A stretch of DNA of 55,701 nt from Vibrio zhanjiangensis (GTDB lineage: Bacteria; Pseudomonadota; Gammaproteobacteria; Enterobacterales; Vibrionaceae), in the NCBI RefSeq assembly GCF_030161235.1, contig NZ_BSPW01000096.1, positions 1 through 55,701 on the forward strand, in the 5' to 3' direction. Positions 33,006 through 41,456 of the stretch are shown here, piece by piece. The translations under genes and the position numbers were made by a program. Under the pieces are notes generated by a model. It ran no database searches and had not been told where the DNA came from. It saw nothing but the letters and a program-made list of their open reading frames with translations. Each line of letters begins with the position of its first letter. The first letter of the stretch is position 1.

Positions 33006-33557
33006 TTATGTCATTTCTTTTAGAATCTTATAGACTGTAGATCTTGCGATCTTTAGCTGCTGGGAAATCTGTGTTGCCCCTATACCATTTTTATGTAAGG
33101 TCAGCACTTTTGCGCGATCGATAAAACGCTTTCTTCCAAATTTAACTCCTTTAAGTTTTGCTTCTACTCGGCCTTCGTTTGTTCGCTCAAGTATCCGTTG
33201 CCGTTCGGCTTAGGCAACAGCAGATAAAATTGTGACAACCATCTTACCCATCTCCCCTTCGGTACTGATCCCATCGTCCAAGAATTTAATAGCAACGCCA
33301 AGATCATCAAATAGTTTGATCAAACTAATCATATCCGCGGTGTCACGCCCTAATCGGTCTAGTTTTTTAACTAAAATGACATCCCCTTCTTCTACTTTCA
33401 TCTGAAGTAACTCGAGTCCTTTTCTTTCATTGCTACTACCGGACGCTTTGTCGCTAAGAATTCTACTCGGTTTCACACCAGCACTTTTTAAGGCTTTAAG
33501 CTGGATATCGAGTGATTGTTGATTAGTCGATACACGTGCATACCCAAATAATCTCAA
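33006..33557 (-). pseudogene. tnpR: Tn3-type resolvase gene with premature stop
   Basis: The frame encodes a typical resolvase: GYARVSTNQQS (active serine), VKKLDRLGRDTADM, then TILSAVA followed by TAA (33210-33212) where the family has glutamine (CAA): the next codons read AERQRILERTNEGR and the frame stays open to 33006 with an intact helix-turn-helix (IGATQISQQLKIARSTVYKI). One C-to-T change explains it. The 115-residue product would keep the active site but lose the long helix and DNA-binding domain. It is divergent from tnpA across the res site. Confidence 0.9.
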
Positions 33558-33565
33558 AATCGTCT

Positions 33566-33676
33566 CCTATATCGAATAGTAGACACTCCTTGTCTACTAT
33601 CTCATTTTGTCGATTAAATAGACACTCATAAGTATCTGCTTTATGGTGTCTGATAAATTATAACATTTCGGACGGT
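33566..33676. promoter_or_regulatory. res site of the Tn3 element
   Basis: Three inverted-repeat regions: AATAGTAGACA/TGTCTACTAT (33576-33601), AGACACTC...GGTGTCTG (33620-33652), and TGTCTGATAAATTATAACAT followed by TTCGGACGG (33647-33675), which resembles the Tn3 crossover subsite I. It lies between tnpR and tnpA as in Tn3. Confidence 0.75.
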
Positions 33677-33714
33677 TGCGAGATTGTTAAATTTTCAGTT
33701 TGTAGGAAAAGAGT

Positions 33715-36700
33715 ATGCCCGTCGATTTTTTGACCGAAGAACAAAAACAAAACTATGGATGCTATGCTGCCGAGCCAAATGATGTTCAATTAGCTCGTTA
33801 CTTCCATCTTGACGAGCGCGATCTAGCGTTTATCCAGCAACGTCGAGGAAAGCACAATCGTTTAGGGATAGCACTGCAACTGACCACAGTTCGTTTTCTT
33901 GGAACGTTCGTTACCGACTTAGAGCCGATTTACCTCAGTGTGAAACAGTTTGTCGCCAAACAAATTGGGGTCCGTCATCCGCAGGTGCTCATGCGTTATG
34001 CTCAGCGTCCCACCACTCACCGTGAACACACCTTTCTAATTAAAGAGCATTACGGTTATCGAGATTTTGGTAGTTTTCCTTGGTCTTTTCGTCTAAAGAG
34101 ACAACTGTTCGCTCGTGCATGGCTGAGTAATGAACGTCCAGGCCTCATGTTTGATTTTGCTACTGCATGGCTACTTCAAAATAAGGTCTTGCTCCCAGGC
34201 GCCACAACATTAGCTCGCTTGATTAGTGAAGTTCGTGAGCGAGCACAGAAAAGACTCTGGAAGAAGTTGGCTGCACTTCCTAACCAATGGCAAAATACTC
34301 AGTTGCTGGCGTTGTTGGAAGTGCCTGAAGGTCAACGCTTATCACAACTTGAATTACTAAGAAAAGGACCAACCACCATTAGCGGCCCCTCCGTTCTGAG
34401 TGCACTCTCTCAATATTCGACTTTACGTAGTTTAGAGATCTCTGAACTGAATTTTACAGGTCTCCCCCTCATACAGCTGCGTAACTTGGCTCGCTATGCG
34501 GGGATGGTTTCGGTGAAATATATTTCTCGAATGCCAGAAGAGCGAAAACTTGCCGTACTGACGGCTTTCGTCAAAGCGCAAGAAATCATTGCTTTGGATG
34601 ATGCCATTGATGTACTTGACCTATTGATCACTGACATTACACGTGAAGCTAAAAAAATCGGTCAAAAAAAGCGACTCAGGACATTAAAAGATCTTGACCG
34701 AGCGGCCCTATTGTTAGCTAGAGCTTGCTCTGTTTTACTTGATGAAAACACCGGTGACACAGAGTTGAGAACGTCAATATTTAAGCGAGTTTCAGAAGAG
34801 AATCTGCTTGAGTCTGTTGAAAAAATCAATGAGCTCGCTCGCCCCCAGAACAACCATTTTTATGACGAAATGGTTGAGCAATATGGGCGCGTCAAACGCT
34901 TTTTACCAACGGTTTTAGAGGAGCTTCATTTCTCAGCGGTTGCCGCTGGGGAAAGTACGCTGGAAAGCATTCATTACCTTGCTGAACTGAAAAAGACGAA
35001 AAGACGCTTTCTAGACGATGCGCCTGAGCACATCGTTAAGACATCATGGAAAAGGCTTGTATATGACGGGGATGGTCGCATCCAACGCGCAGGTTACTCT
35101 TTGTGTTTCTTAGAGCGTCTGCAAGATTCACTGCGTCGCCGAGATGTCTGGGTGACAAAGAGTGACCGTTGGGGTAATCCTAGAGAAAAGCTTTTAAATG
35201 GTGAAGCGTGGCAAGCTCAACGAGTGCCTGTTTGTCGAGCTCTTGGACACCCAACGAATGGTCATGAAGCGATGCAGCAGCTCGCACGACAATTGGATGA
35301 TACATGGAGAGAAGTCGCTGACAGATTTGATGAAAATACCGAAGTGAGTATTTGTACCGATGGTAAGCACCCATCACTGACCATCTCGAATTTAGATAAA
35401 CTTGAAGAGTCTCTGTCATTAAAAACTCTGAATCGCCGAGTAAAGCAGTTGATCCCGCCAGTAGACTTAAGGGAGTTATTACTCGAAGTTGATGCTTGGA
35501 CAGGCTTTACTCAGGAATTTACCCATGTTAGGGAGTCCGAGGCGAGAGCGCAAGGGTTACACATCAGTGTATGTGCGGTGTTGATGGCTGAAGCTTGCAA
35601 TATCGGTCTAGAACCATTGATCAAATCGAATGTACCCGCCCTAACTCGACACAGATTAAGTTGGGTTAAACAAAATTACTTTCGAGCAGAAACATTAACT
35701 AACGCCAATACTAGGTTAGTTGATTTCCATATAAAACAACCATTAACAAATTCTTGGGGTGACGGGAATGTTGCTTCTGCGGATGGAATGCGTTTAATCT
35801 CCTCAGCAAAAACAGTGAATGCAGGTCCGAATCGGAAATTCTTTGGTGCTGGACGTGGGATCACTTGGTACAACTTCATTTCAGATAAATATTCGGGGTT
35901 TCATGGGATCGTCGTGACAGGAACGTTACGAGACTCACTCTATGTATTGGAGGGAATACTGGAGCAGCAAACAGGGCTCAATCCCATTGAGATCATGACA
36001 GATACCGCCGGAGCGAGTGATATTATCTTTGGTTTATTCTGGTTGTTAGGATTCCAGTTCTCCCCTCGATTGGCGGATGCGGGAGAAGCGGTATTTTGGC
36101 GAGTAGATAAGTCTGCTGATTACGGGCCGCTAGATGATTTAGCTCGAAGTTGCACGGATCTTTCAAAAGCCGAAGAACAGTGGGATGAAATGATGCGAAC
36201 CGCTGGCTCATTGAAGCTTGGCACTATTCGGGCATCCGAGTTGGTTCGCTCTTTGCTCAAGAGCAGTCGTCCATCAGGTTTAGCACAAGGCATCATGGAC
36301 GTTGGAAGAGTGAACAAAACTTTGTACTTGCTTAATTATATAGACGATGAAGACTATCGTCGCAGGATTTTAACACAACTCAATAGAGGAGAAGGTCGGC
36401 ACGCAGTCGCTAGAGCGGTTTGCTATGGTCAACGTGGAGAAATCAAAAAGCGCTATCGAGAGGGGCAAGAAGATCAGCTGGGCGCTTTAGGCATCGTGAC
36501 CAATGCTATTGTGTTATGGAACACTCTCTATATGCAGGAAGCATTAGATTGGATGCGATCCAATAATGAAGAAATTATAGAAGAAGATATATCTCGGCTA
36601 TCCCCATTAATATATAAACATATCAATATGTTGGGTCATTACACATTTACCTTGCCAGAAGACTTAGAGAAAGGAGAGTTAAGGCCTTTAAACCTTAATA

Positions 36701-36717
36701 ATGGTTATAAATACTGA
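33715..36717 (+). CDS. tnpA: Tn3-family transposase TnpA
   Basis: 1000 aa, the usual Tn3 length, complete. The N-terminal DUF4158-type region begins FLTEEQKQNYGCY and the DDE domain is C-terminal (SADGMRLISSAKTVNAGPN, MTDTAGASDIIFGLFWLLG, and the glutamate region RLNRGEGRHAVARAV-like near residue 890). Catalyses replicative transposition through the 38-bp ends. No frameshift or missing motif was seen, so the element should be able to move; resolution of cointegrates is the weak step because tnpR is broken. Confidence 0.95.
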   Translation: MPVDFLTEEQKQNYGCYAAEPNDVQLARYFHLDERDLAFIQQRRGKHNRLGIALQLTTVRFLGTFVTDLEPIYLSVKQFVAKQIGVRHPQVLMRYAQRPTTHREHTFLIKEHYGYRDFGSFPWSFRLKRQLFARAWLSNERPGLMFDFATAWLLQNKVLLPGATTLARLISEVRERAQKRLWKKLAALPNQWQNTQLLALLEVPEGQRLSQLELLRKGPTTISGPSVLSALSQYSTLRSLEISELNFTGLPLIQLRNLARYAGMVSVKYISRMPEERKLAVLTAFVKAQEIIALDDAIDVLDLLITDITREAKKIGQKKRLRTLKDLDRAALLLARACSVLLDENTGDTELRTSIFKRVSEENLLESVEKINELARPQNNHFYDEMVEQYGRVKRFLPTVLEELHFSAVAAGESTLESIHYLAELKKTKRRFLDDAPEHIVKTSWKRLVYDGDGRIQRAGYSLCFLERLQDSLRRRDVWVTKSDRWGNPREKLLNGEAWQAQRVPVCRALGHPTNGHEAMQQLARQLDDTWREVADRFDENTEVSICTDGKHPSLTISNLDKLEESLSLKTLNRRVKQLIPPVDLRELLLEVDAWTGFTQEFTHVRESEARAQGLHISVCAVLMAEACNIGLEPLIKSNVPALTRHRLSWVKQNYFRAETLTNANTRLVDFHIKQPLTNSWGDGNVASADGMRLISSAKTVNAGPNRKFFGAGRGITWYNFISDKYSGFHGIVVTGTLRDSLYVLEGILEQQTGLNPIEIMTDTAGASDIIFGLFWLLGFQFSPRLADAGEAVFWRVDKSADYGPLDDLARSCTDLSKAEEQWDEMMRTAGSLKLGTIRASELVRSLLKSSRPSGLAQGIMDVGRVNKTLYLLNYIDDEDYRRRILTQLNRGEGRHAVARAVCYGQRGEIKKRYREGQEDQLGALGIVTNAIVLWNTLYMQEALDWMRSNNEEIIEEDISRLSPLIYKHINMLGHYTFTLPEDLEKGELRPLNLNNGYKY

Positions 36718-36806
36718 GTCGACGTGTGAAGCATAAATGATTTATAATCAATAACTTAACCCTCTAAGCGTACACTTTCGTTCCGTTGGACCTCAAACCC
36801 CGTTAA

Positions 36807-37199
36807 GGAATCAAGAGCGGGTGTTCTCGCCATAACTAATGCCATTGCTTCATGAGGATGGCTTTGCCCAAAATTTGTTTTCGTCAACAGCATTTGTATA
36901 TTTTTCTGCGCCTTTAACTGCTCCATACACTCAAGTTGTGCTTGTTGCTGAAAATGAGATTGATAGAATGCATCGTTCTCGGTCGCTGCGTGAGCCGTGG
37001 CGCACCACAATTCGCCGTAATTTGTCCCCCGCATCATTTGGCCTAGCCATGCCGTTGTTAAAGATTTGCAAATATCCGGTTGATAACGATTTGCTTCATA
37101 CAGTGTCATACTCATTATCGTCTTAGCCCTTTTGTGAATTCTGTCGATAAAGACCACCATGGGTTTACCCGTGGATGAATGTTCCAAAATTACGATCAC
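36807..37199 (-). pseudogene. C58 (YopT-like) cysteine protease, 5' part
   Basis: First 131 full codons of the gene split by the Tn3 element; the frame then runs a few codons into the transposon end. QPDICKSLTTAWLG carries the probable catalytic cysteine (residue 44 from the GTG at 37199), matching the C-x-x-L-x-x-x-W pattern of C58 peptidases. The start is uncertain: neither this GTG nor the ATG codons around residue 30 has a good ribosome site. The histidine and aspartate are in the part at 30696. Confidence 0.7.
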
Positions 37200-37590
37200 C
37201 AGGCGAATTACTTTTGGTTAAAGCTTTAGCGTTGGTCTTCCCAAGGGGGTCTACATTAATTTCCTATGGGTTCTATTTTGTTCAATCAATATAAATATAG
37301 TTGAATAATAGTGTCTTTTCACAATGACCAGACCAGGCTAATTGTTGCTCTATAATTTGTCTATAATCGAGTGAGTATCAATGTTTTTTCCTTCAACTAA
37401 CAAGGCATTGGCTGTCTCTGACCTTTGGTAAACCCTCTTTCTCTTGTCATGATGTTTGCTCGCTCGATGTTCGACATGATTTATATGTTTGTAATAACAC
37501 AAACCAACTTAGAGCAAAAAGCAGACACAAAATAAGAAGCGTGACAACGTGACTCGAATGTCGGGAGCGAAATAGCTTGGGACAAGGCAA
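37200..37590. other. Gene-free 390 bp upstream of the protease
   Basis: AT-rich and without a supported gene. It separates the protease start from the terminator module at 37591, so its promoter probably lies here. Confidence 0.4.
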
Positions 37591-37680
37591 AAAAAGCCGC
37601 CTCGCAAACACGAAGCGGCCTAGCTTAAGCAATAATAATCTCAACAAAGTAAGAGTCTCGCAATGAGACACCTCCTTTAT
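37591..37680 (-). terminator. Leader-like module: short ORF, tag and terminator, copy 2
   Basis: Minus strand in order: AAAGGAGG, then a TTG-started frame of 12 codons ending in three Ile codons, Ala and stop (ATTATTATTGCTTAA), then the stem GCCGCTTCG/CGAGGCGGC with one G-U pair and TTTTTTT. It resembles an attenuator with a tiny leader peptide ahead of a minus-strand gene. The tag ATTATTATTGCTTAAGCTA and the stem recur at 22130-22181. Confidence 0.5.
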
Positions 37681-37855
37681 CTGAGAAGTATTCTATCAAT
37701 TTACACATTGGCTATCTACCCTGCTATTGATAAGGCTAAGTAAAGTAAAACCTTTGTCCCAATCACAAAAAAACAAGGCGCGCTAACCCCGATAAATAGC
37801 CCCGCTATTTACCTTGGTCTTCAAATACACGGTTCATGGAGAGCGCTATTGTCTT

Positions 37856-38077
37856 TTACTTATCAAGCTCTGCAGCAATATCACGCAAGACAATGGCCCA
37901 TTGCTTTCTAATGTCGCTTTTCAGTGCCGCATTATCAAAACACTGCTTGAGCGAGAACGACGACACGGGGATCTCCGGTGACAGGTTAATGCTGACATGG
38001 CCAGTTGCGATATTATCAATGACCAAAGTGGGCTTGATAGGCCAGGACAAGCCCTTGGGGTCGGTTTCATACTGCAT
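37856..38077 (-). CDS. Small protein of unknown function
   Basis: 73 aa with a plausible ribosome site (GGTGA) before the ATG. A beta-rich first half (PTLVIDNIATGHVSINL) and a helical second half. No family recognised. It lies between the protease fragment and the second effector pair, pointing left. Confidence 0.45.
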   Translation of the reverse strand: MQYETDPKGLSWPIKPTLVIDNIATGHVSINLSPEIPVSSFSLKQCFDNAALKSDIRKQWAIVLRDIAAELDK

Positions 38078-38360
38078 AACTCACCTATCCGCTGATAGCG
38101 TTTATTATTAAAAGTATTAGGGTGACACTTTAATCATAGCGGGTTGGTGGGCATTGTTAATAGGTGGCAATCAATCTCTAACTATCTCTATGACAATCAT
38201 GATTTTTTATTTACTCCCGTTAAAATCGCCCTTTCATTTTGAGCGTTTCGCTAGTCAGAATAACTATTTGACTGAATTCGTAGCCAAAACACCCCATCAG
38301 AGATGATAAGCACCTTAAATTACTGGTATCCTTGTGTTTATTTTATTGACAAAGATTCGT

Positions 38361-39278
38361 ATGAGATATCAGTCTTCCCCTTATGCTCCCGAAGAAAGGC
38401 AAGAAACCACAAGAGAGCGCGCGGAGCGTCAACGCCAGGAGCGCAGAGCGGAACTAACCTACACAGCTAAGGATTATCAACGTTGGGCTGAAAACCGTGA
38501 ACGGGTTATTGCTGAGCGTGCCGCTGCACAGCAGGCCTACGATCTTACTAAAAAGGAGTGGGATAAGGAGTTACAAGAGCAAGCGAAAGAATATCAGTGG
38601 GATACATCTCAACAAACCAATGTCAGCATTGCTGTTATGACAGTTGAAGAAGCGAACGAGTACTTAGATTTACTCATGAAAGACACTCACGGAGAACTTT
38701 CTACAGGCAAAGACTATACAGGCGTAAGCATGGGATTAAAAGGTGCCTATGAAGTTGCTAAAGAGCTTGGCGGATGGGGAGCAACCGCTAAAGCGGTCGA
38801 TATCAATGGAGTGACGAATATTGTGGTTGAGAATTACAAACCTCGATATTTGGATCTCGGTATTCGCTGGCAGGAAGCGACACCTCAAATGCTTAAAATC
38901 GGTTACGCACTGAATACAGTCAAGGGCAATATTAATTTCTTGAAAGGCAACATCTATGTAGAGCTTGTTTTCAGTGGTGCAGTTAATGCTGTGGATTACA
39001 TACTGCATGATGAAAAAACTTTGGGGGAAGTTGTCGGTCAATATTCCGCTGACGTGGCCAAGGGAGTTGTTGCTGGCATTGCTGCACAAGGGTTTACTCT
39101 AGTTATTGGTGGGATAGCTGCGTTTGCTTTTGGCGCAACACTACCCGTGGCTATCGGTTTAAGTGTTTTTGCTGTATCTGCCTTTGTCATTGGTGGGTAC
39201 GTTTCGGATATTGATGATCATTATGAATACACAAAGCCATTAAAAGAAAAAATAAAGGAGCTGATTGATGAAAGTTAG
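38361..39278 (+). CDS. Putative membrane-targeting effector (Tme-like), resident copy
   Basis: 305 aa from the ATG at 38361; an in-frame start at 38334 is possible. A charged coiled N-terminus (RERAERQRQERRAEL) replaces the PFPPR repeats of the transposon copy. From residue 90 the two align: MTVEEANEY, GLKGAYEVAKELGG, VNAVDYILHDEKTLGEVVG, SADVAKGV, then hydrophobic helices at about 235-285. It overlaps a small membrane-protein gene, as in the transposon pair. The likely role is a contact-delivered membrane-damaging toxin; no delivery marker such as MIX or PAAR was seen. Confidence 0.6.
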   Translation: MRYQSSPYAPEERQETTRERAERQRQERRAELTYTAKDYQRWAENRERVIAERAAAQQAYDLTKKEWDKELQEQAKEYQWDTSQQTNVSIAVMTVEEANEYLDLLMKDTHGELSTGKDYTGVSMGLKGAYEVAKELGGWGATAKAVDINGVTNIVVENYKPRYLDLGIRWQEATPQMLKIGYALNTVKGNINFLKGNIYVELVFSGAVNAVDYILHDEKTLGEVVGQYSADVAKGVVAGIAAQGFTLVIGGIAAFAFGATLPVAIGLSVFAVSAFVIGGYVSDIDDHYEYTKPLKEKIKELIDES

Positions 39279-39687
39279 TCGGTTTAAAGCTCTTCTTTTC
39301 ATGCTGGCTTGTAGCCCAATGATTTGGATTTCTTGGGAACAATCTACAAGGATTATTAATAACGTCAATCATCTAAGTGACGTGATAAAAGTTAGCGGTG
39401 CTGTCAATGATGCGTCATCTTTTGCTGGTCTCATGATATCCGTTATAGCGTTTACATTTTCAACGATACCTTTAATCACTGGAAAACAGGCGAAATGGGT
39501 TCCTAAAATAGTGTTCATCATTTTAGGCTTGCTAACTATGTTGTCGTTTATTACTGGCTGGGGTATGAATGTAGCGTTGAAAAAAGAAATTGCGAGTAGA
39601 GGCTATATAGAATGCACATCTAAACGAGAGCTGGCTTTGAAGTTTTCAAGTAGAACTTATGCTTTAGACCCTAAGTTGTGTGATTAA
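39268..39687 (+). CDS. Putative immunity protein, three membrane helices, resident copy
   Basis: 139 aa from the ATG at 39268 (AAAGGAG upstream), inside the effector's last codons. Membrane segments at about 8-24, 50-70 and 82-100. The tail GYIECTSKRELALKFSSRTY matches the tail of the 32583 protein. Divergence of the two pairs suggests each protects only against its own partner. Confidence 0.6.
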   Translation: MKVSRFKALLFMLACSPMIWISWEQSTRIINNVNHLSDVIKVSGAVNDASSFAGLMISVIAFTFSTIPLITGKQAKWVPKIVFIILGLLTMLSFITGWGMNVALKKEIASRGYIECTSKRELALKFSSRTYALDPKLCD

Positions 39688-39869
39688 ATTATCCCGCAAT
39701 TCCTTTGCACACAAAACCTGCTAGCGCGTGCACATCCTGCGTATTAAGCGACAATTAGATTGACAGGTTGATCTGCTGGGCAAACTCTCTATTGGGAAGC
39801 TTCTGTTCATCAACGTGTCAGCAAGATATTGGCTGACGGATGCGTTATTTGACCGGATTAGGCGTATAC

Positions 39870-40076
39870 TTACTCTTCTTTTTGCTCGTGTCTCTGCGAT
39901 AGCATACGCCTGCTAAGTACAGTGATAACGATTCCTAAAAGGGTAGTACTTGTACCAACGATAAGAACAAACGGCCAAGAGAAATCTTTGTTTATATACC
40001 CTTGAACACCATAGGAGCAAAGTAACATACCAAAGAAAAAACATAGAAATCCTACTGAAGAAGTGAGTTTTCCCAT
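39870..40076 (-). CDS. Small two-helix membrane protein
   Basis: 68 aa, ribosome site GGGGAA before the ATG. Two hydrophobic segments (SVGFLCFFFGMLLCSYGVQG and FVLIVGTSTTLLGIVITVL) joined by a short loop and a charged tail (RRHEQKEE-like). Function unknown; holin-like proteins have this shape but nothing supports that here. Confidence 0.5.
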   Translation of the reverse strand: MGKLTSSVGFLCFFFGMLLCSYGVQGYINKDFSWPFVLIVGTSTTLLGIVITVLSRRMLSQRHEQKEE

Positions 40077-40178
40077 GTGTGATTCCCCATGCGTCGAAGA
40101 TACAAGACTATTAATGAAGTCAACTGTATTGAAAAGGTTAGAGAGTAAATCAACTTTAATATTAGCTCGATATGAGTT

Positions 40179-40367
40179 TTATTGCTTATCTTTATTCGAG
40201 GGAAGAGCATTAGTAGTTAGAAAAGTATAATTCGACATCAATGCTTCAGCAGCTTCGACATCGATGGTCATTGTTTGATGAGCATTTTGTTTGGCCTGTC
40301 CTAATTCATATTGAATGACTGAGAGCTTTGCTTCTATTTCCAATTCCAGTTTAGTGATTTCATCCAT
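40179..40367 (-). CDS. Small acidic helical protein
   Basis: 62 aa, ribosome site AGGAA before the ATG. A helix-rich N-terminus (ITKLELEIEAKLSVIQYELG). No family recognised. It lies on the recombinase side of the effector region and points the same way as the recombinase. Confidence 0.45.
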   Translation of the reverse strand: MDEITKLELEIEAKLSVIQYELGQAKQNAHQTMTIDVEAAEALMSNYTFLTTNALPSNKDKQ

Positions 40368-40463
40368 TTTCGTTCCTATTCATGCCGGTAGTATTTGTAA
40401 GAGTCGCTGAGTAGTATCAAAAAACGCTCCGAAGCCCAACACGAGTGTGCTTAAATGCGAGTG

Positions 40464-40479
40464 TATAGTAATTTGCGTG
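40464..40479 (+). repeat. Solitary origin-type iteron
   Basis: TATAGTAATTTGCGTG, identical in all 16 bases to the origin iteron at 12386-12401 and 28 kb from the array. It lies 48 bp downstream of the recombinase stop. Confidence 0.7.
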
Positions 40480-40526
40480 TCAATAACCTGTAAGAGTCTC
40501 ATTTTTATTACTTTAAAGACTCACGT

Positions 40527-41456
40527 TTATCTTGGCTGACAAGGGTTAAGGTAATGTTCAGTAATGCTAGGCCTGAAGTGACCAAGCTCCTGACTGACGA
40601 TCCCCAAACTGTGCTCACAAGTACCGCCAGGGACTGCGAACATGCGATTCTGTGCGTAATCATACCTTAGGCCATGAGCGCCCCGTGAATACCCAAGTAC
40701 CGATTTGGACAGCTTGGAAAATGCATCACTAAAACGTTTACCACCACTGAGGTCATAGTAGGACGTCAGCTTGACCCCACGGTCGATGACCGTTTTTGGT
40801 GTGGCAAGCCGCCGCCGCTCAAGCTCATCAGCCAGATCGTGCGGGACCATCACCGCACGCAATAGCCCTCCTTTGCCATTTACGACATACTTAACCCCGT
40901 CCAAGCCCTTGAACAGGTCATCTCGCCATTGTCTTCGTGTCGATGGAGCTTGTTCATCAAGCCTTCTCAGTGTCAGTAACTCCTGTGCTCGTAGGCCAGA
41001 ACGGTAACACAGCTGAGTCGACAGCCTGGTATGAGGCTTTTGTCTGGCCATGATTTTTTCGACAGAACGCGGTGAATAGGCGCGGTTTGTCCATTGTCGC
41101 TCGGGTAAATGACTGGGTAATGTCAGCGTGATACCTGGCTTTTTAATGGCAAGCATTCGTTCTAACACGCGTTTTTCATTCTGTAATGTCCGTTTAGATA
41201 CCGAGTCTTTGCGCTCATTTAACCACTGCTTTGCTTGCTTAGGTTTAAAATATTGAATGTCACGAACATTGAAGCGCTTTAATACCAAAAGCGCGGTATT
41301 CAAATGATGATGAAATGTTCTGACACTGCGAATCGCGTGTTTATTATCAGCCGTTTTACTTTCGCCCAAAGCGTTATAATGTTGATTGAAAAACGCCTTT
41401 ATTTTGTATTTAACAATTTTTTCTTGTTTAGGTGTGAAAGGGGATAGCTTTTCCAT
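40527..41456 (-). CDS. Tyrosine recombinase/integrase
   Basis: 309 aa. Core-binding domain about 20-125, catalytic domain after it: YRSGLRAQELLTLR (first Arg), VNGKGG (Lys), HGLRYDYAQNR (His-x-x-Arg), LGHFRPSITEHYL (His and the nucleophilic Tyr). All catalytic residues appear present. Its start overlaps the end of the 41399-41893 gene by 58 nt in another frame, so the two are expressed together. It may move the neighbouring effector region; attachment sites were not identified. Comparison with the recombinase of Gamma-Mobile-Trio elements is suggested. Confidence 0.8.
   Translation of the reverse strand: MEKLSPFTPKQEKIVKYKIKAFFNQHYNALGESKTADNKHAIRSVRTFHHHLNTALLVLKRFNVRDIQYFKPKQAKQWLNERKDSVSKRTLQNEKRVLERMLAIKKPGITLTLPSHLPERQWTNRAYSPRSVEKIMARQKPHTRLSTQLCYRSGLRAQELLTLRRLDEQAPSTRRQWRDDLFKGLDGVKYVVNGKGGLLRAVMVPHDLADELERRRLATPKTVIDRGVKLTSYYDLSGGKRFSDAFSKLSKSVLGYSRGAHGLRYDYAQNRMFAVPGGTCEHSLGIVSQELGHFRPSITEHYLNPCQPR

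Larger units (their letters stand above)
31053..36801. mobile_element. Complete Tn3-family transposon, 5749 bp
   Basis: 38-bp inverted repeats at 31053-31090 (GGGGTTTGAGGTCCAATGGA start, ending GATAAG) and 36764-36801 (reversed: GGGGTTTGAGGTCCAACGGA start, ending CTTAG). Both align with the classic Tn3 end (GGGGTCTGACGCTCAGTGGA). The target repeat GTTAA is present on both sides (31048-31052 and 36802-36806), showing a recent single insertion. Contents: effector/immunity-like pair, broken resolvase gene, res site, tnpA. Confidence 0.95.

Noticed and set aside
31048..36806. Inverted repeats as remnants of a duplicated gene end
   Set aside because: The similarity of coding ends (GFEVQxNExVR in both) is explained by the 38-bp Tn3 terminal repeats being read in frame.
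37447..37671. 74-codon Leu-rich frame on the minus strand
   Set aside because: It reads straight through the terminator stem and its T-run; the shorter TTG frame fits the ribosome site better.
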